From Nemertoderma westbladi (Eukaryota > Xenacoelomorpha > Nemertodermatida > Nemertodermatidae): a DNA stretch of 64,000 nt. Both the position numbers and the translations under genes were made by a program. Shown here in pieces: positions 26,301 through 33,099 of this stretch (positions are counted from its first letter, which is position 1; every line of letters starts with the position of its first letter). The DNA lies in assembly GCA_032718475.1 (NCBI GenBank), contig JAUCBJ010004839.1, forward strand, positions 62,001 through 126,000, given 5' to 3'. Under the pieces are notes generated by a model. That model was not told where the DNA came from and made no database searches. It worked only from the letters and a program-made list of their open reading frames with translations.

Positions 26301-26716
26301 TTGCTACTCAAAGCAGACATGAATTCTACGTCCCTCTTGAATGTGTTGTGGAACTGTTCCAGTGTTACCGCAGTAACTCTTCACGGCTAACTGTTTCATC
26401 ACTTTATCCAATCGTTTAGTTTTAATTAGTTATTAATTATGTTTAATTAGTGTTAATTAGTTATAATTAGTTTTCAATTATTTTTCAGTTTAGCGAATTA
26501 TTGGGTAACAAGGAAGGAACTGCAAGAGGTCGAGGTTTGGGTACCGACGTTGGCATAGTAACCAGTATGATGTTTGTGGCGCAGTTTACTCTGAATCTGG
26601 GTCTCGGTACTGCAATGAAGTACGCTGGTACCAAAACTATTTCACCTATCGTAAGCGCCACTGTTGGAGGGATAGCATTCATATCGGCCTTCCAAATAGA
26701 CTACATGGATATCTAG
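5188..26716 (+). CDS. SLC45-family proton-coupled sugar transporter (nine-exon gene, 583 aa)
   Basis: The protein is an MFS transporter of the SLC45 (GPH-type, sucrose/proton symport) family, expected in the plasma or an intracellular membrane. Nine coding exons joined at GT/AG sites in matching phase give 1,752 coding bases, a normal length for the family (about 530-770 aa). Landmarks are TM1 with VEMVYAAELAFVAP (residues 28-40), TM2 with LVWCISPLFGFCLTPVLGS (54-72), the cytoplasmic GRRRP loop (82-86), TM4 with DFSTDANSSPIRAYLLDVC, TM5 with SAIDWE, a long central loop in exons 4-5, TM7 with YFTDFVGES and a C-terminal RGRGLGTD. Three N-X-S/T sites lie in the TM3-TM4 loop. The start chosen is the ATG at 5188, the first ATG in frame before TM1. 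I cannot tell which of SLC45A1-A4 it corresponds to, so no symbol is given. Exon coordinates are listed separately, and non-coding first exons may exist upstream. Confidence 0.9.
5355..5978 (+). other. SLC45 intron 1
   Basis: This is a 624-bp intron (GTTAGT...CACCCAG) that is largely occupied by the MITE at 5384-5737. Confidence 0.8.
5384..5737 (+). mobile_element. MITE of the GTGGGGCGAGCCACGAAGT family, copy 1
   Basis: The left end is GTGGGGCGAGCCACGAAGT. The right end is ACTTCGTGCTGCGCGAAG followed by GCCCCAC, whose reverse complement starts GTGGGGC and ends CACGAAGT like the left end. Short (CGT) runs occur inside at 5450-5470. No coding capacity is seen. Related copies lie at 13548-14093 and 37508-38796, with a lone end near 43600. 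Confidence 0.7.
5979..6362 (+). CDS. SLC45 exon 2 (residues 56-184)
   Basis: This exon encodes TM2 to TM4. It carries SFSDQCDCSIGRRRPFI (the family's SDxC...GRRRP loop), the TM3 stretch, a glycosylation-prone loop with NGT, NDT and NQS, and the DFSTDANSSPIRAYLLDVC signature of TM4. The acceptor is CACCCAG at 5972-5978 and the donor is GTAGGT at 6363 (phase 2). Confidence 0.92.
6384..6565 (+). repeat. About 26-bp tandem repeat containing TAGGCCTAC
   Basis: Around seven imperfect copies of a unit reading ACATCTCTCTGTTACAAG then TAGGCCT start 20 bp after the exon 2 donor. The array ends at the first base of the fold-back half-element. Confidence 0.85.
6566..7211 (-). mobile_element. Half copy of the ATCGAG fold-back element
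   Basis: The terminus GGTAATGGTAAAAAATATCG is followed by about 300 bp of AAAATATCGAGAGT-type repeats, then AT-rich sequence with TTCTAGAACA and CTAGCTAG motifs, ending GGTACCCAAGGTGTATTAA. It is the reverse complement of the right half of the complete element at 49495-50549. Its other half is absent, and the SINE-derived array begins immediately after it. Confidence 0.75.
7236..8010 (-). repeat. 37-bp SINE-derived minisatellite, left block (about 21 copies)
   Basis: The unit on the + strand is CTACCCGAGGGTAGGGGTGG followed by GCGCTACTTCCTATCTG. It is the same sequence as the array at 158-3290 but with an extra T, making the unit 37 bp. Occasional 36-bp variants (TACTCC, TACTAC) occur. Confidence 0.95.
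8012..10275 (+). mobile_element. 5'-truncated LINE inserted in the minisatellite
   Basis: A 2.26-kb segment without minisatellite units interrupts the array. It holds an open RT frame to 9796 and about 480 bp of 3' sequence including GGGGGGGGAGGGG at 9803, ending in (TAA)-rich CTAATAATAAT next to a resumed array unit. That AT-rich simple tail fits target-primed reverse transcription. The endonuclease domain is absent. The clade is not resolved. Confidence 0.8.
8027..9796 (+). CDS. Reverse transcriptase of a non-LTR retrotransposon (long open frame)
   Basis: The frame is open for more than 580 codons to the stop at 9794-9796. The first usable start is unclear because the element is 5'-truncated. 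RT motifs appear in order: KGKGRDINHHKSFRQIA (finger, around residue 85 from 8135), CQLDVTGAFD with the motif A aspartate, GVKQGSLTSPALF (motif B), IAYADDILLI with the catalytic YADD at about 8904-8915, and a thumb with KIEGSKTKWAY. No frameshift or stop interrupts the domain, unlike the other LINE copies here, so this copy is comparatively young or was constrained until recently. It resides in an SLC45 intron in the same orientation as the gene. It is unlikely to be mobile by itself, because no endonuclease is present. Confidence 0.8.
   Translation, partial: SGTIPTNAQEKIRSALEERNFPGKEFYTSINELKSDLQNSCPDAVVPTVSAMTLQRAILAISTGKSPDTMGLVIEHVLSLDANFICRILADIINVCLRTGHIPEFFGETILTSLYKGKGRDINHHKSFRQIATVSLFGKIFESIVLLKFLPIQDLIPNAQFAYQKKIGSDLVISALLEFLESQRRSGNTVFLCQLDVTGAFDYVEFVCLFRNLKDNVNPYVCLALLNYYLCTVAYLKFGNEVQVEGIPITKGVKQGSLTSPALFIFYTRDVLHCLDESGLGFLLDLLWLGSIAYADDILLIGRTVGELTTAVEIVETQLAKIGLKIEGSKTKWAYCLGQGCSSQSIPSLININGTLITSCEQITFLGFPVNTSKKCHLQDCIQIIASVSDRFHKNGWTIRWLDVDTLGYIWRTVAIPTVLYTAKFFVGSLTNSELQQLDIYYRKILRGLLFLGSYASNAVVYSLLGCYSFSAEIFKTGTNMIHRIQSCPNTLLQSILHACLQKNAGYTKSANYVGLGSVYSKCMDAYPMPRLNSMLSSQYNRSELLKHFQCSALTFSEQMDTTFVKSCYVQSAPFITKHDRILQYYNLV
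10280..11460 (-). repeat. 37-bp SINE-derived minisatellite, right block (about 32 copies)
   Basis: The array has the same unit and the same variant types (GTGTAGG, GGGAAGG, TACTACTATC) as the left block. Runs of variants in the same order, for example around 7640-7800 and 10480-10620, indicate past block duplication. Confidence 0.95.
11636..11783 (+). CDS. SLC45 exon 3 (residues 184-233)
   Basis: This exon encodes FTFLAGAGGSIIYIVSAIDW (TM5 and the conserved AIDW) and LTLHINTVFYTVLALLLIL (TM6). The acceptor is TTGGCAG at 11629-11635 and the donor is GTAAGA at 11784 (phase 0). Confidence 0.92.
12600..13547 (-). pseudogene. LINE reverse transcriptase remnant
   Basis: Minus-strand reading gives GKLWYDQECRSTKQQVIHAI (linker), NAPLTEDEITASINDLKNN (the TEDEI...LKNN motif at the RT N-terminus), and then LHEWCLSSGMEVNLNKTKVV, FRKGGG and NKYEYLGVIL from the thumb. 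The central catalytic motifs, including YADD, are deleted. In addition to the domain deletion, several frame changes separate the pieces. The assignment is by motif order. Confidence 0.7.
13249..13365 (+). repeat. 16-bp tandem repeat, about 7 copies
   Basis: The unit is CCTAGTTTATTTCCCT. The array lies within the LINE RT remnant. Confidence 0.9.
13548..14093 (-). mobile_element. MITE of the GTGGGGCGAGCCACGAAGT family, copy 2
   Basis: The right end is AACTTCGTGGCTCGCCCCAC and the left end is GTGGGGACTTCGCGCAGCAC. Inside are an 80-bp arm pair (GAATTGACACTGTTAGGGGG and its reverse complement), a (CGA)n run at 13920-14010 and two CTCF-like CTAGCGG/CTAGAGGG motifs. It separates two parts of one LINE, so it inserted after the LINE did. 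Confidence 0.8.
13918..14012 (+). repeat. (CGA)n microsatellite inside MITE
   Basis: An ACG/CGA trinucleotide run with a few AAC interruptions. The sibling copy at 37508 carries the same run as (CGT)n near 37586-37665. Confidence 0.95.
14190..14880 (-). pseudogene. LINE endonuclease/exonuclease/phosphatase-type domain remnant
   Basis: Minus-strand frames show TKVQLLLWNV at the domain start, an internal YIIVKTSVTFILVFYLPPDT, and LQIIIAGDY, the counterpart of the family's GDFN motif. They are spread over at least three frames with stops. In LINEs this domain nicks the target DNA. The copy is non-functional. Confidence 0.65.
15192..15304 (+). CDS. SLC45 exon 4 (residues 234-271)
   Basis: This exon encodes TTITLLSNPEIPLSQLKL and the beginning of the hydrophilic central loop. 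The acceptor is ATTACAG and the donor is GTGAGA at 15305 (phase 2). No other reading frame of this segment joins both neighbours in phase. Confidence 0.85.
15305..16446 (+). other. SLC45 intron 4
   Basis: AT-rich, with a 25-C homopolymer at 16152-16176 and no recognised transposon. Confidence 0.7.
16447..16638 (+). CDS. SLC45 exon 5 (residues 271-335)
   Basis: This exon encodes the charged central cytoplasmic loop (SSIGDNIATEIILEETETMA and VFQKPRKVDPKERML). The loop is poorly conserved in the family. The exon is accepted on splice sites (CACCAG acceptor, GTTTGT donor at 16639) and continuous phase with exons 4 and 6. Confidence 0.8.
16639..19219 (+). other. SLC45 intron 5
   Basis: AT-rich, 2.6 kb. 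It includes a duplicated GAAAGGTTGCTAA near 16672, a 19-C tract at 16872-16890, a copy of the GGTTAC/AACCAAAACAATAA module at 16937-17040, and a segment at 18600-18790 that recurs diverged at 51220-51365. Confidence 0.7.
16937..17040 (+). repeat. Dispersed GGTTAC...AACCAAAACAATAA module, copy 1
   Basis: Reads GGAGCCGGTTACACTGGCG, then AACCAAAACAATAA, then GAGGTTACAGCTTTATTTTT. Copies are at 41750-41830, 54585-54665, 57998-58070 and on both arms of the element at 61612-61892. Confidence 0.7.
19220..19404 (+). CDS. SLC45 exon 6 (residues 335-397)
   Basis: This exon encodes the end of the central loop and TM7, including MTLKEYLLSIVRMPQRLRIV, CFTNYLCWMSLMCYAMYFTD and FVG. The YFTDF motif matches the family's FYTDFMG. 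The acceptor is TCTCTTTAG and the donor is GTTCGT at 19405 (phase 1). Confidence 0.9.
19804..19962 (+). CDS. SLC45 exon 7 (residues 397-450)
   Basis: This exon encodes GESVFGGSPTAPPYSE, then YSKGVRLACVGLAVWL (TM8) and TKLIIRFG. The acceptor is TTGCAG. The donor GTTGGT at 19963 is chosen because it leaves phase 1, which exon 8 needs. A second GT four bases downstream does not. Confidence 0.85.
19990..20440 (+). repeat. Dispersed repeat family R1, copy 1
   Basis: Shares GATCTTTTACTATGA, AAAATATGGCACTTTTTG, CAGGTCGG and TATATGTAAA blocks with 39965-40740 and, less closely, 22700-23050. It is non-coding and of unknown class. Confidence 0.7.
20997..21172 (+). CDS. SLC45 exon 8 (residues 450-508)
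   Basis: This exon encodes SKKIYISSILIHTVGMVIQA and FVGAIYTSTFVMPFNLVAYY, which are TM9 and TM10. The acceptor is TTTTAG and the donor is GTAAGT at 21173 (phase 0). Confidence 0.9.
21450..22610 (+). pseudogene. Degenerate LINE reverse transcriptase fragment in intron 8
   Basis: Successive frames read LRKLIASFPCGSAGGPDRMR, GGIQPIAVGVALRRLCSKFA (the RPIAVG finger motif) and, after an internal deletion, AAATEDNQQGRVWHRPKFDA through LPLLDAHHGYFLLKNSFAIP and LPARVGGLGLSSS. The palm with motifs A to C is missing, so it cannot act as a polymerase. Its GC content is clearly higher than that of the surrounding intron. It represents a different lineage from the LINE 1 kb downstream. Confidence 0.75.
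22700..23050 (+). repeat. Dispersed repeat family R1, copy 3 (diverged)
   Basis: Shares ATTTTAACACAATGA, GAGTATGGATAGGTTTGTAA and CTGCAGGTCGG with the copies at 19990 and 39965. Confidence 0.55.
23195..23273 (+). repeat. 79-bp direct repeat, left copy
   Basis: It starts ACAGCCCAATACAGATGAAC and ends ATTCGA. It matches 24971-25049 with one difference that I see (GACTGG here, GACTGC there). The two copies bracket the LINE. Confidence 0.95.
23274..24970 (+). mobile_element. 5'-truncated LINE with (AGT)n tail, family L-AGT, copy 1
   Basis: The element begins within the RT N-terminus (KAHFEKLLN), runs through the whole RT and C-terminal domain, and ends in a (TAG)5-type tail at 24955-24970. A minus-strand copy of the same family lies at 44150-45410 and a fragment at 27160-27540. 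Confidence 0.85.
23282..24940 (+). pseudogene. L-AGT LINE reverse transcriptase with two slippage frameshifts
   Basis: The RT reads HFEKLLN, KSIKTNRASGVDGVPPEVFK, KKGNLTLYGSFRGISLISIA, RGNQNGFRKGRGTMEPILAL, GVLQGDTLAPFLFIIVVDYV (motif B), LDFADDLGVLSESLEGAQRL (catalytic FADD) and, C-terminally, LTAEDTKSLDGTFTRMLRRV and RLRFAGHCFRREDQPVHNLV. The frame changes after the nine-A run near 23777-23785 and again in a CTCTCT run near 24514, both at simple repeats. No other disabling lesion is obvious. With only two slippage errors, it is one of the younger elements in the window. Confidence 0.85.
24971..25049 (+). repeat. 79-bp direct repeat, right copy
   Basis: Follows the (TAG)n tail directly, as a target-site duplication would. 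Confidence 0.95.
25050..26488 (+). other. Remainder of SLC45 intron 8
   Basis: No gene or element is recognised. There is a CCCACCCC-rich patch and a 15-C tract at 26235-26249, and short TTAATTAGT repeats just before the exon 9 acceptor. Confidence 0.6.
26489..26716 (+). CDS. SLC45 exon 9 (residues 509-583, stop)
   Basis: This exon encodes FSELLGNKEGTARGRGLGTD, then GIVTSMMFVAQFTLNLGLGT (TM11) and ISPIVSATVGGIAFISAFQI (TM12), ending YMDI-stop. RGLGTD is a family hallmark before TM11. The acceptor is TTTTTCAG. Confidence 0.92.
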   Translation, partial: FSELLGNKEGTARGRGLGTDVGIVTSMMFVAQFTLNLGLGTAMKYAGTKTISPIVSATVGGIAFISAFQIDYMDI

Positions 26717-27101
26717 CAAATACAAAAAATTATTTTAGCAAAATACAAAAATTACATTACCAATATTCATTAAATAATATGTAATTATTGGACCACAGGG
26801 ATATTAAAATTAAATATAAGTTCAAAATTAAATGCTAAATGGCATGGTGGTGATCGTCTTACATTAATCGTCAGTGCCGGTGGACTCAGCAATATAGCAA
26901 CCACAGTTCTCACGTTGAGCCATACAGTCCATCCTTATTCTCATCTCCGGTGTCCTTATACTTTAGAATTTATAATGTTATAGGCTAAGATAAGGCAAGT
27001 GTAATTTGTTGACACAATAACTTAGCTATTTTGTGTCTGGCATTGCGTTTAGAACAACTGACTTTTGCTTTAGAACTAAAGTGAATATCTTTTCATTTAG
27101 A

Positions 27102-27107
27102 AATAAA
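27102..27107 (+). terminator. Possible polyadenylation signal AATAAA
   Basis: AATAAA lies 386 bp after the SLC45 stop codon. Such hexamers are common in AT-rich DNA, so this is only a candidate. Confidence 0.25.
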
Positions 27108-27159
27108 GTCCATTGGAACTAAAGTATACTTTATAACTGATGATGGGATGCCACCATAT

Positions 27160-27540
27160 AGGCAATGTTGTTTACCCTTGCTCAGTATTCTGGTATACGT
27201 ACCTTCCAGATATCTGGTGTCTTCAGCTGTTACAGTCCAGGATTGAGCAGCACAGGTTCCACTGCAGCAGGGAGTAGGCGTACCTTTAAAGAGTATGAGA
27301 TATCACAGCACTTCCAGATCTTAGATAGCTTGTGCATGGTAGATCAGGCTCTCAATTTGCGAATTCAGAGAACTTCATCAGACCACCGAACACATGTTCC
27401 AAGGTGCAGAAGTCATTCACATGACTTACAAGTCCTTCCAGCGATTAAATATTATGATGTTAAAGTTTCTGCTGGTGTGAGTCTAACATTTTTGGTCTTT
27501 GACCTATTCACATGAGACCATAACTTGATGCATCCTCCAC
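27160..27540 (-). pseudogene. L-AGT-type LINE C-terminal fragment
   Basis: Minus-strand reading gives LSHVNDFCTLEHVFGGLMKF and SWTVTAEDTRYLEGTYTRIL. It is related to the LEHVDDFCYL and LTAEDTKSLDGTFTRML stretches of the LINE at 23274-24970. Stops and frame changes are present. Confidence 0.7.
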
Positions 27541-27849
27541 TATGTTAGATAATAGCTTTTTTTTTTTTTTTTTTTTTTTCTTAGGTGACAGTAAATCAAG
27601 GTTATCAGCAAATCATCATCATCCTGTTAAATGTGGTTCTCTAAAAAAAGAAGAAAATTCAATTATTCACTGTCATATTCGTTATTTTCTAGCGCAAAAT
27701 GAAATTCCAAATTGTAATCTGAAGTGAACGCTGATGAAGAATTAATGCCAATTGATAATTATATTATTTATTAATTATCAAACAATTTAATTAAAAAGCC
27801 TCACCGGAAGGTATTCAATCACCAAAGTAAGTAAAAACTAAAAAGGTAC

Positions 27850-28300
27850 TGGTCCTAGACGGTTGCATGCAATCAGTTATTCAGTGCATTCAGCTGACGG
27901 GAGGTTTCTCCTCACAAAGGAAGGCATTCTCAGGGGGCCAAACCAAAAGATTACATTTGTGAAGTGTGAAAACCCAAAGGGGGAAGGAAGGAACGGGCAA
28001 TGAAACAACGATATGTGTGACCAGTAACTATCCACTGGGAAGCAGTACCACAAACTTGCCCAAAACACGTTTCTGCTCGTTGGTAATAAAAATATGTCGA
28101 ATATAATACATTTCAAACTTTTGCAGAACAAACAACAATGGGTGCCGTGCAATTTCTTTGAAATGTTTAAATAGCTCGAACCATTCAGTCAGCAAACGTA
28201 TATTGGGCTCGCCACGATGTGTCATGATGTGGTTGTGTACAGTCTGGCCTTGTTCACTACCATCCCCAGGAGTCCCATCCTGGTGATATCTAACGCGTTT
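27850..28300 (-). pseudogene. Penelope-like GIY-YIG/3' fragment, minus copy
   Basis: Minus-strand reading gives HRGEPNIRLLTEW, LFKHFKEIARHPLLFVLQKF and EMYYIRHIFI. It is the inverted partner of 29680-30110: the two arms align for about 430 bp including non-coding sequence (GATATCACCAGGATGGGACT and TGCCTTCCTT...CCGTCAGCTGA on the coding strand). Confidence 0.7.
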
Positions 28301-28319
28301 TGGATAGTATGTCCAACTT

Positions 28320-28748
28320 ATGTATCCTTACAAGAGGGAAATTTCGTCGGAACTACGTTTCTATCGCAACTACGTCTGTCAGAAAGATGTTGTTGCTATG
28401 GGGTCCCCATTGTGGCCCATACTCGCCAACATCTTTCTTTTTCGGTTTGACGTGCCGATCGCTACTGTCACCAAACTTATTGAGAGGTACGTCAATGACG
28501 TGTTCAGTGTTGGTAGTAACAACCCCACTGCAAAGCTGAGGGAGGTCAATGGCCTGCATCCCAATCTTAAGTTTACTCTTGAGATGGAGGAAGAGGAACA
28601 GGGCCACTTGCCCTTTCTTGTTTTCTTGGTTTCACGTGTCACACGTGGGAGTGACGCTCTTTCGGCTGCTTGGTACCACAAACCTACAGATACGGGCTCG
28701 TCTTTAATGTTACTGCATGTGCCCCTGAGACTTCCAAACGCGGTGTAG
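28320..28748 (+). pseudogene. Penelope-like reverse transcriptase fragment
   Basis: The frame reads KDVVAMGSPLWPILANIFLF (the MGSPLGPxLANIF motif), RYVNDVFSVGSNN (the YVDD box with the first D changed to N), LHPNLKFTLEMEEEEQGHLP and FLVFLVSRVTRG, then YHKPTDTGSS (the YRKPTFTG motif). The sequence is typical of Penelope-like RT, but the active-site change makes it inactive. It lies between two inverted copies of GIY-YIG-region sequence. Confidence 0.8.
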
Positions 28749-28749
28749 T

Positions 28750-29639
28750 TTGGGGTATGTTCCACAACTCCACACCGCTATTGGGGAAGCTAACCCATAT
28801 AACCAATAACTAATATAATGTTACGATGATCCAACACGAGCTCACTGGGCCAGAAACTCTGTTTTGTGGCCAAAATTTATTGTTTCTAGAAATATTCACA
28901 GTTTTAGCACTATTTTTCATCTATCCGTGTTTTCGATAGAGGCGAATCTTCAGAGATGGATCTCAAATGGCCCACAGGGTGCCTTTGTGCCATTTCTGGA
29001 ACTTGCCATGTGTTAAACAAGAATCTGTTAACAGGGTGTTGAAATGTTAAAAAATGATTTAGGCTAATCTAGTGGCACAGAAGTGCTATTTTTTTTAGCA
29101 TGTGGCACATGGTTCTTCTGTTTTGTAGTTTTGGCATGGCACTAAATATCAAAATTGCTAAAGCTTCATAGAAATGTGCCATTTTCGGTTTTTATAGGTT
29201 TGGTGCTAATTAAGTATAATAATGGCTGATTCGATTACAAAAGGTTTCGAATTCTCTAGTAGCACAGAGGTGCCACCTTTTAGCATGTGCAACATGGCAT
29301 ATTTGTTTAGCAAGTCACTTTTGGGGTATTTAGTCCAACTGTGGCCGACTGTGCGCTAGAGGGCGTACGAGCAGTAGTCTAGACGACGGAGTACCAGCGG
29401 TTGTTCCCCGAGGTCATTGACCCGGTGGATCTTGCAACTGCTGACTAGGCCCATTATCTGTAGGTTTCAGTGCCGAGGTCGGGCAACAGATCTGTTTGTG
29501 CGAAGGTTGAGTGGTCTCATACCAACGTCACGCACATCCAAACTGAAAACACTCTTAAACACCAAATATTCTGTCCCAAATATTCTTGCTTCTAAAGTTG
29601 TGTATTCTCATTCTCTTGTCCATCTTATTAAGGGGGAAT
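28750..29639. other. Region between the Penelope-like pieces
   Basis: Contains repeated GGCACA...TAGCATGTGGCACATGG-like phrases near 29045-29110 and 29255-29300, and one GCGCTAGAGGGCG motif at 29352. No gene is seen. Confidence 0.5.
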
Positions 29640-30110
29640 ATTTTTGACACACTATCCATTATCCGACAACTATTTGAAAGCGTTAGACATCACCAGGATG
29701 GGACTGTTAAGGATGGTAGCGAACAAGGCAAGACTGTACACAACCACATCATGATACACCGTGGCGAGACCAATACACGTTGGCTGACTGACTGGCGCGA
29801 ACTAGTTAAACATTTCAAAGAAATTGCACTGCACCCATTGTTGCCTGTTCTGCAAATGCTTGAAATATATTATATTCGTACGCGCCGGCCCATTATCAAC
29901 AAACATATACGTGATTGGCGCAAGTTTGTGGTGCTGCTTCCTGGTAGATGGTTACTGGTATATCTTTGTTTCATTGCCTGTTCCTTCTCCCTTTGGGACT
30001 TCACACTCCAAATGTCCTCTCTTGGCTTGTCCTCCTGAGAATGCCTTCCTTCGTCATGCGAAACCCACCGTCAGCTGATCAATGATTGCTAGTCTAGGTC
30101 CAGTTGCTTT
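29640..30110 (+). pseudogene. Penelope-like GIY-YIG/3' fragment, plus copy
   Basis: The frame reads IMIHRGETNTRWLTDW, LVKHFKEIALHPLLPVLQML and EIYYIRTRRPIINKHI, matching the end of a GIY-YIG domain (LE...YI...RP.IN). The N-terminal GIY and YIG boxes are missing. It pairs as an inverted copy with 27850-28300. Confidence 0.7.
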
Positions 30111-30187
30111 TCAGTATTTTACATATTTTGGTCCTTGCATTCCAACCGGAAAAGTTTTGTTTTACTTAACTTGCTTGGATGATAATT

Positions 30188-31290
30188 ATAATAATAATAA
30201 TAATATATATTTATATAGCGCCTTTCTGAACATATTTCAAGGCGCTTAAAAACTATTTGAAACCAACTAAAAAGGCTACGTACAGAGAATTAATTAATAA
30301 CTAAAAAGTTTGAACAATATTAAATAAAAATCAGCAATATTCCTCTTTGTACAGGTGAGTTTTGAGTCGCGATTTAAACAGAGTCAGCGTCGTGGCATCT
30401 CTAACTTCTTGCGGGAGGGAGTTCCAGATTGTTGGTGCCGCAATTGAGAACGCCCGTCTCCCGTAATTATGCAAGTAAAACTGCGGTACAAATAGAAGTC
30501 CCTTATCAGCAGACCGTAATTGTCGTGGAGGTACATAGGGAGTTATTAAATGGGTCAAGTAGGCAGGAGCAGCACCATGTAAACACTTGAATGTCAACAA
30601 AGCTATTTTAAATTTGATCCGTAAATTTACAGGTAACCAATGCAAACGTTTAAGGACTGGAGTGATGTGCTCTTGTTTCTTAACGCCCTCTAGCAGTCGC
30701 GCTGCGGAATTCTGTACATATTGTAATTTTTTGATTGACTTCGAGGGTAATCCATAATATAATGAGTTGTTGCTGTCGAGTTTGTTTGTGACAAAGGCGT
30801 GAATTAAGATTTCAAGGTCATGTCTGCTGAGGTACCGTTTAATTTTAGCCAAACTTCGAAGATGAAGAAATGCATCTCGGACCGTTGTACTTATTTGATT
30901 GCTGTATGTCAGATTTGAATCCACGATGAAACCTATATTACGTGCCTTGTCGCTGCAGCTGATCAGGTCATCCCCTATTTGTATGTTAGGGGGCGTTAGT
31001 TGTTTACCGAAACGGGACTGCAGAAGGATAATCTCCGTTTTATCTGAGTTCATTTTCAATAAATTATCTTCCATCCACTTCTTTACATCGGCCACGCAAC
31101 GTTCAGTCACCTCAACAGCGACGGACGAATTAATAGGTTTAAAACTAATGTATAGCTGTGTATCGTCCGCGTACAAATGATACGAGAGGCCGTGGTTGCG
31201 AATAACATTTGAAAGCGAACGAGTGTATATCGAAAATAATATAGGCCCAAGTACCGATCCTTGTGGCAGCCCGTACAGCAAATCCAACCG
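30188..31290 (-). mobile_element. L2/CR1-type LINE, 3' half
   Basis: It consists of an intact RT C-terminal frame (31287-30331), a short 3' UTR and a 3' end reading GCGCTATATAAATATAT on the minus strand with an (ATT)n tail. That combination is the hallmark of L2-like elements. It is truncated on the 5' side within the RT. Confidence 0.85.
30331..31287 (-). CDS. Reverse transcriptase C-terminal half of an L2/CR1-type LINE
   Basis: The open frame is 318 residues long without stops. It starts inside motif B ([20 protein letters not shown]) and continues through [14 protein letters not shown] (catalytic YADD), [21 protein letters not shown], the [20 protein letters not shown] domain, and [20 protein letters not shown], ending THLYKEEYC. 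Motif A and the endonuclease are missing because of 5' truncation. The lack of stops over nearly 1 kb suggests recent insertion. Confidence 0.88.
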   Translation of the reverse strand: MDLLYGLPQGSVLGPILFSIYTRSLSNVIRNHGLSYHLYADDTQLYISFKPINSSVAVEVTERCVADVKKWMEDNLLKMNSDKTEIILLQSRFGKQLTPPNIQIGDDLISCSDKARNIGFIVDSNLTYSNQISTTVRDAFLHLRSLAKIKRYLSRHDLEILIHAFVTNKLDSNNSLYYGLPSKSIKKLQYVQNSAARLLEGVKKQEHITPVLKRLHWLPVNLRIKFKIALLTFKCLHGAAPAYLTHLITPYVPPRQLRSADKGLLFVPQFYLHNYGRRAFSIAAPTIWNSLPQEVRDATTLTLFKSRLKTHLYKEEYC

Positions 31291-31362
31291 GTTTGAATAA
31301 TAATCGGTAATTGATAAATAATATAATTATCAATTGATAAATTGTAATTTGTGAAAAAGATA

Positions 31363-31917
31363 CATTATGTCAACTTAACAGCGTTCTGGTGAATTACTCG
31401 AAACGCTGCAATGTACTACTTTGCAGACTTGCGGCCTATAGGACGGAACGCTGCAAAGTAATCAATGACATGGAAACAACTTCAATTACTGTATTCCAGA
31501 ATGTATTATTTCCATTTATATTAATGAGTGCTGCTTTATTATCCAGTTTGCAGTTACGGGACTAGCTACTGGATGTAAATAATTGTTTAACATGTACTGT
31601 AATCCAAATTGGGAAACGTCCAATAGAAGACACTAAATTAACCAAAGAAAGTGACGACAGTGTTCAGTAAAACTGTACGGACACAGACGGTGACTAAGTT
31701 TGCTTCAGTCGACTATAGTCAAGATGGATTAATGATTTATCACATCCAAGCAGGAGATAACTTCCAATAAACTTTAATTAGATTTAAAAGTATAATTAAT
31801 ACTGTGTACCTGTTAATAAATTTCACTTTTTAATGATTAAAATGTATAAATGAGCAAAAAAATAATATAAATAAATTCCTTTCTTCACATACCGAACGCT
31901 AATAAGTTGACATAATG
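31363..31917. mobile_element. TIR element flanked by TA (mariner-like MITE candidate)
   Basis: The left terminus CATTATGTCAACTTA is repeated exactly and inverted at the right end. Matching AGCGTTC blocks follow a few bases inside. TA dinucleotides sit directly outside both ends. The element is 555 bp with no coding frame. Confidence 0.75.
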
Positions 31918-33099
31918 TAACAAAATTACATACATCATTGCTTGCAAAGGTCACTTTTCAGCGTTAAAGACCCTTGTTTATTTATGTAAACCTCCCTCGC
32001 TGCGCTCGCTCAGTTATAGTCAAAACTATTTTCCATAAAACCAATAATTTGTACCACAATGATATTTTTCTCCCAACATTTTATGGAAAAATTCTTGTTG
32101 TACATTTTGAATATTAATAATAATAATTATTGTTAATTAGTATTAATTAACTATGTAATTGTAGAATGTATTAGTATATTATATTCAGAATGTAAAGTGT
32201 TTATTGGTTTAATTTATAGGAGCTAAAGTCCGTATTATATCATAAATATACAGTGTATGTCAATATTTTAATTTATAGTTATTATATAAAGGGACAATTT
32301 ACAAACCACAGTGAGTTGGAACCGGTTTATAGGTATAAAGGGGTGTGAAGAAAACCGAGATTAACAACAATGTTTTATTATTCAAAAAAATAATATATAT
32401 AATATAATATTACAATAGCTTTCGATAAATTATTTCAATCTCTGTCAGGGTGTTAATAATACTAAATTACCGGTATTTCTGGAATTATTTATTAGACAAT
32501 AAAATAATGCTGTTAGTATTAAGATTTTAATTAATACAGTAGTAACAATGAATGAAACGGTAGTAGTGCCGACCATAATATATAACCAGAAAAAATTTAT
32601 ATATGAATTCCGAACCTAACTTACGGTATGTAATGAAAAATAAAAGTAATACTTACAGGTATATCTCTAATCAATTGTCAAGCCGTGTGATACTGGGTCT
32701 ATTGACTGCCTGTTCAGCGACCTAGATGCAGCCTTAACTGCATTCTTAGCCGCTGTAGTCTGTTTGAGTCGGGACTCTTTATGCGCCTTATGGTCTGTTA
32801 TAATGCACCATTGAATGGTGTTTCCAAATCTGAAAACCGCTATTTAATAGCTCTTTTAGTTTTCAAGTTATGTAAATTTCCATTTAGGGATTCCTATTGA
32901 AATTACTATTACTATGTATAATGGAAGGTCGATTATCTCAAAATATTTTTTTTATGAAATTGTCAACTTCAAAACCCTACTACTTCTACAATTTTTGAGC
33001 AATTAGTCTGAAACTTCCTGTGGGTGTCTAGATAGCCACCCTGCACAAAAGTATCAGACAACTTTTCGAAATTTTTTGTTAATAAAATTTAATACTATT
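31918..33099. other. AT-rich region without recognised genes
   Basis: Nothing coding is supported. The right part may belong to the repeat that follows. Confidence 0.5.
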
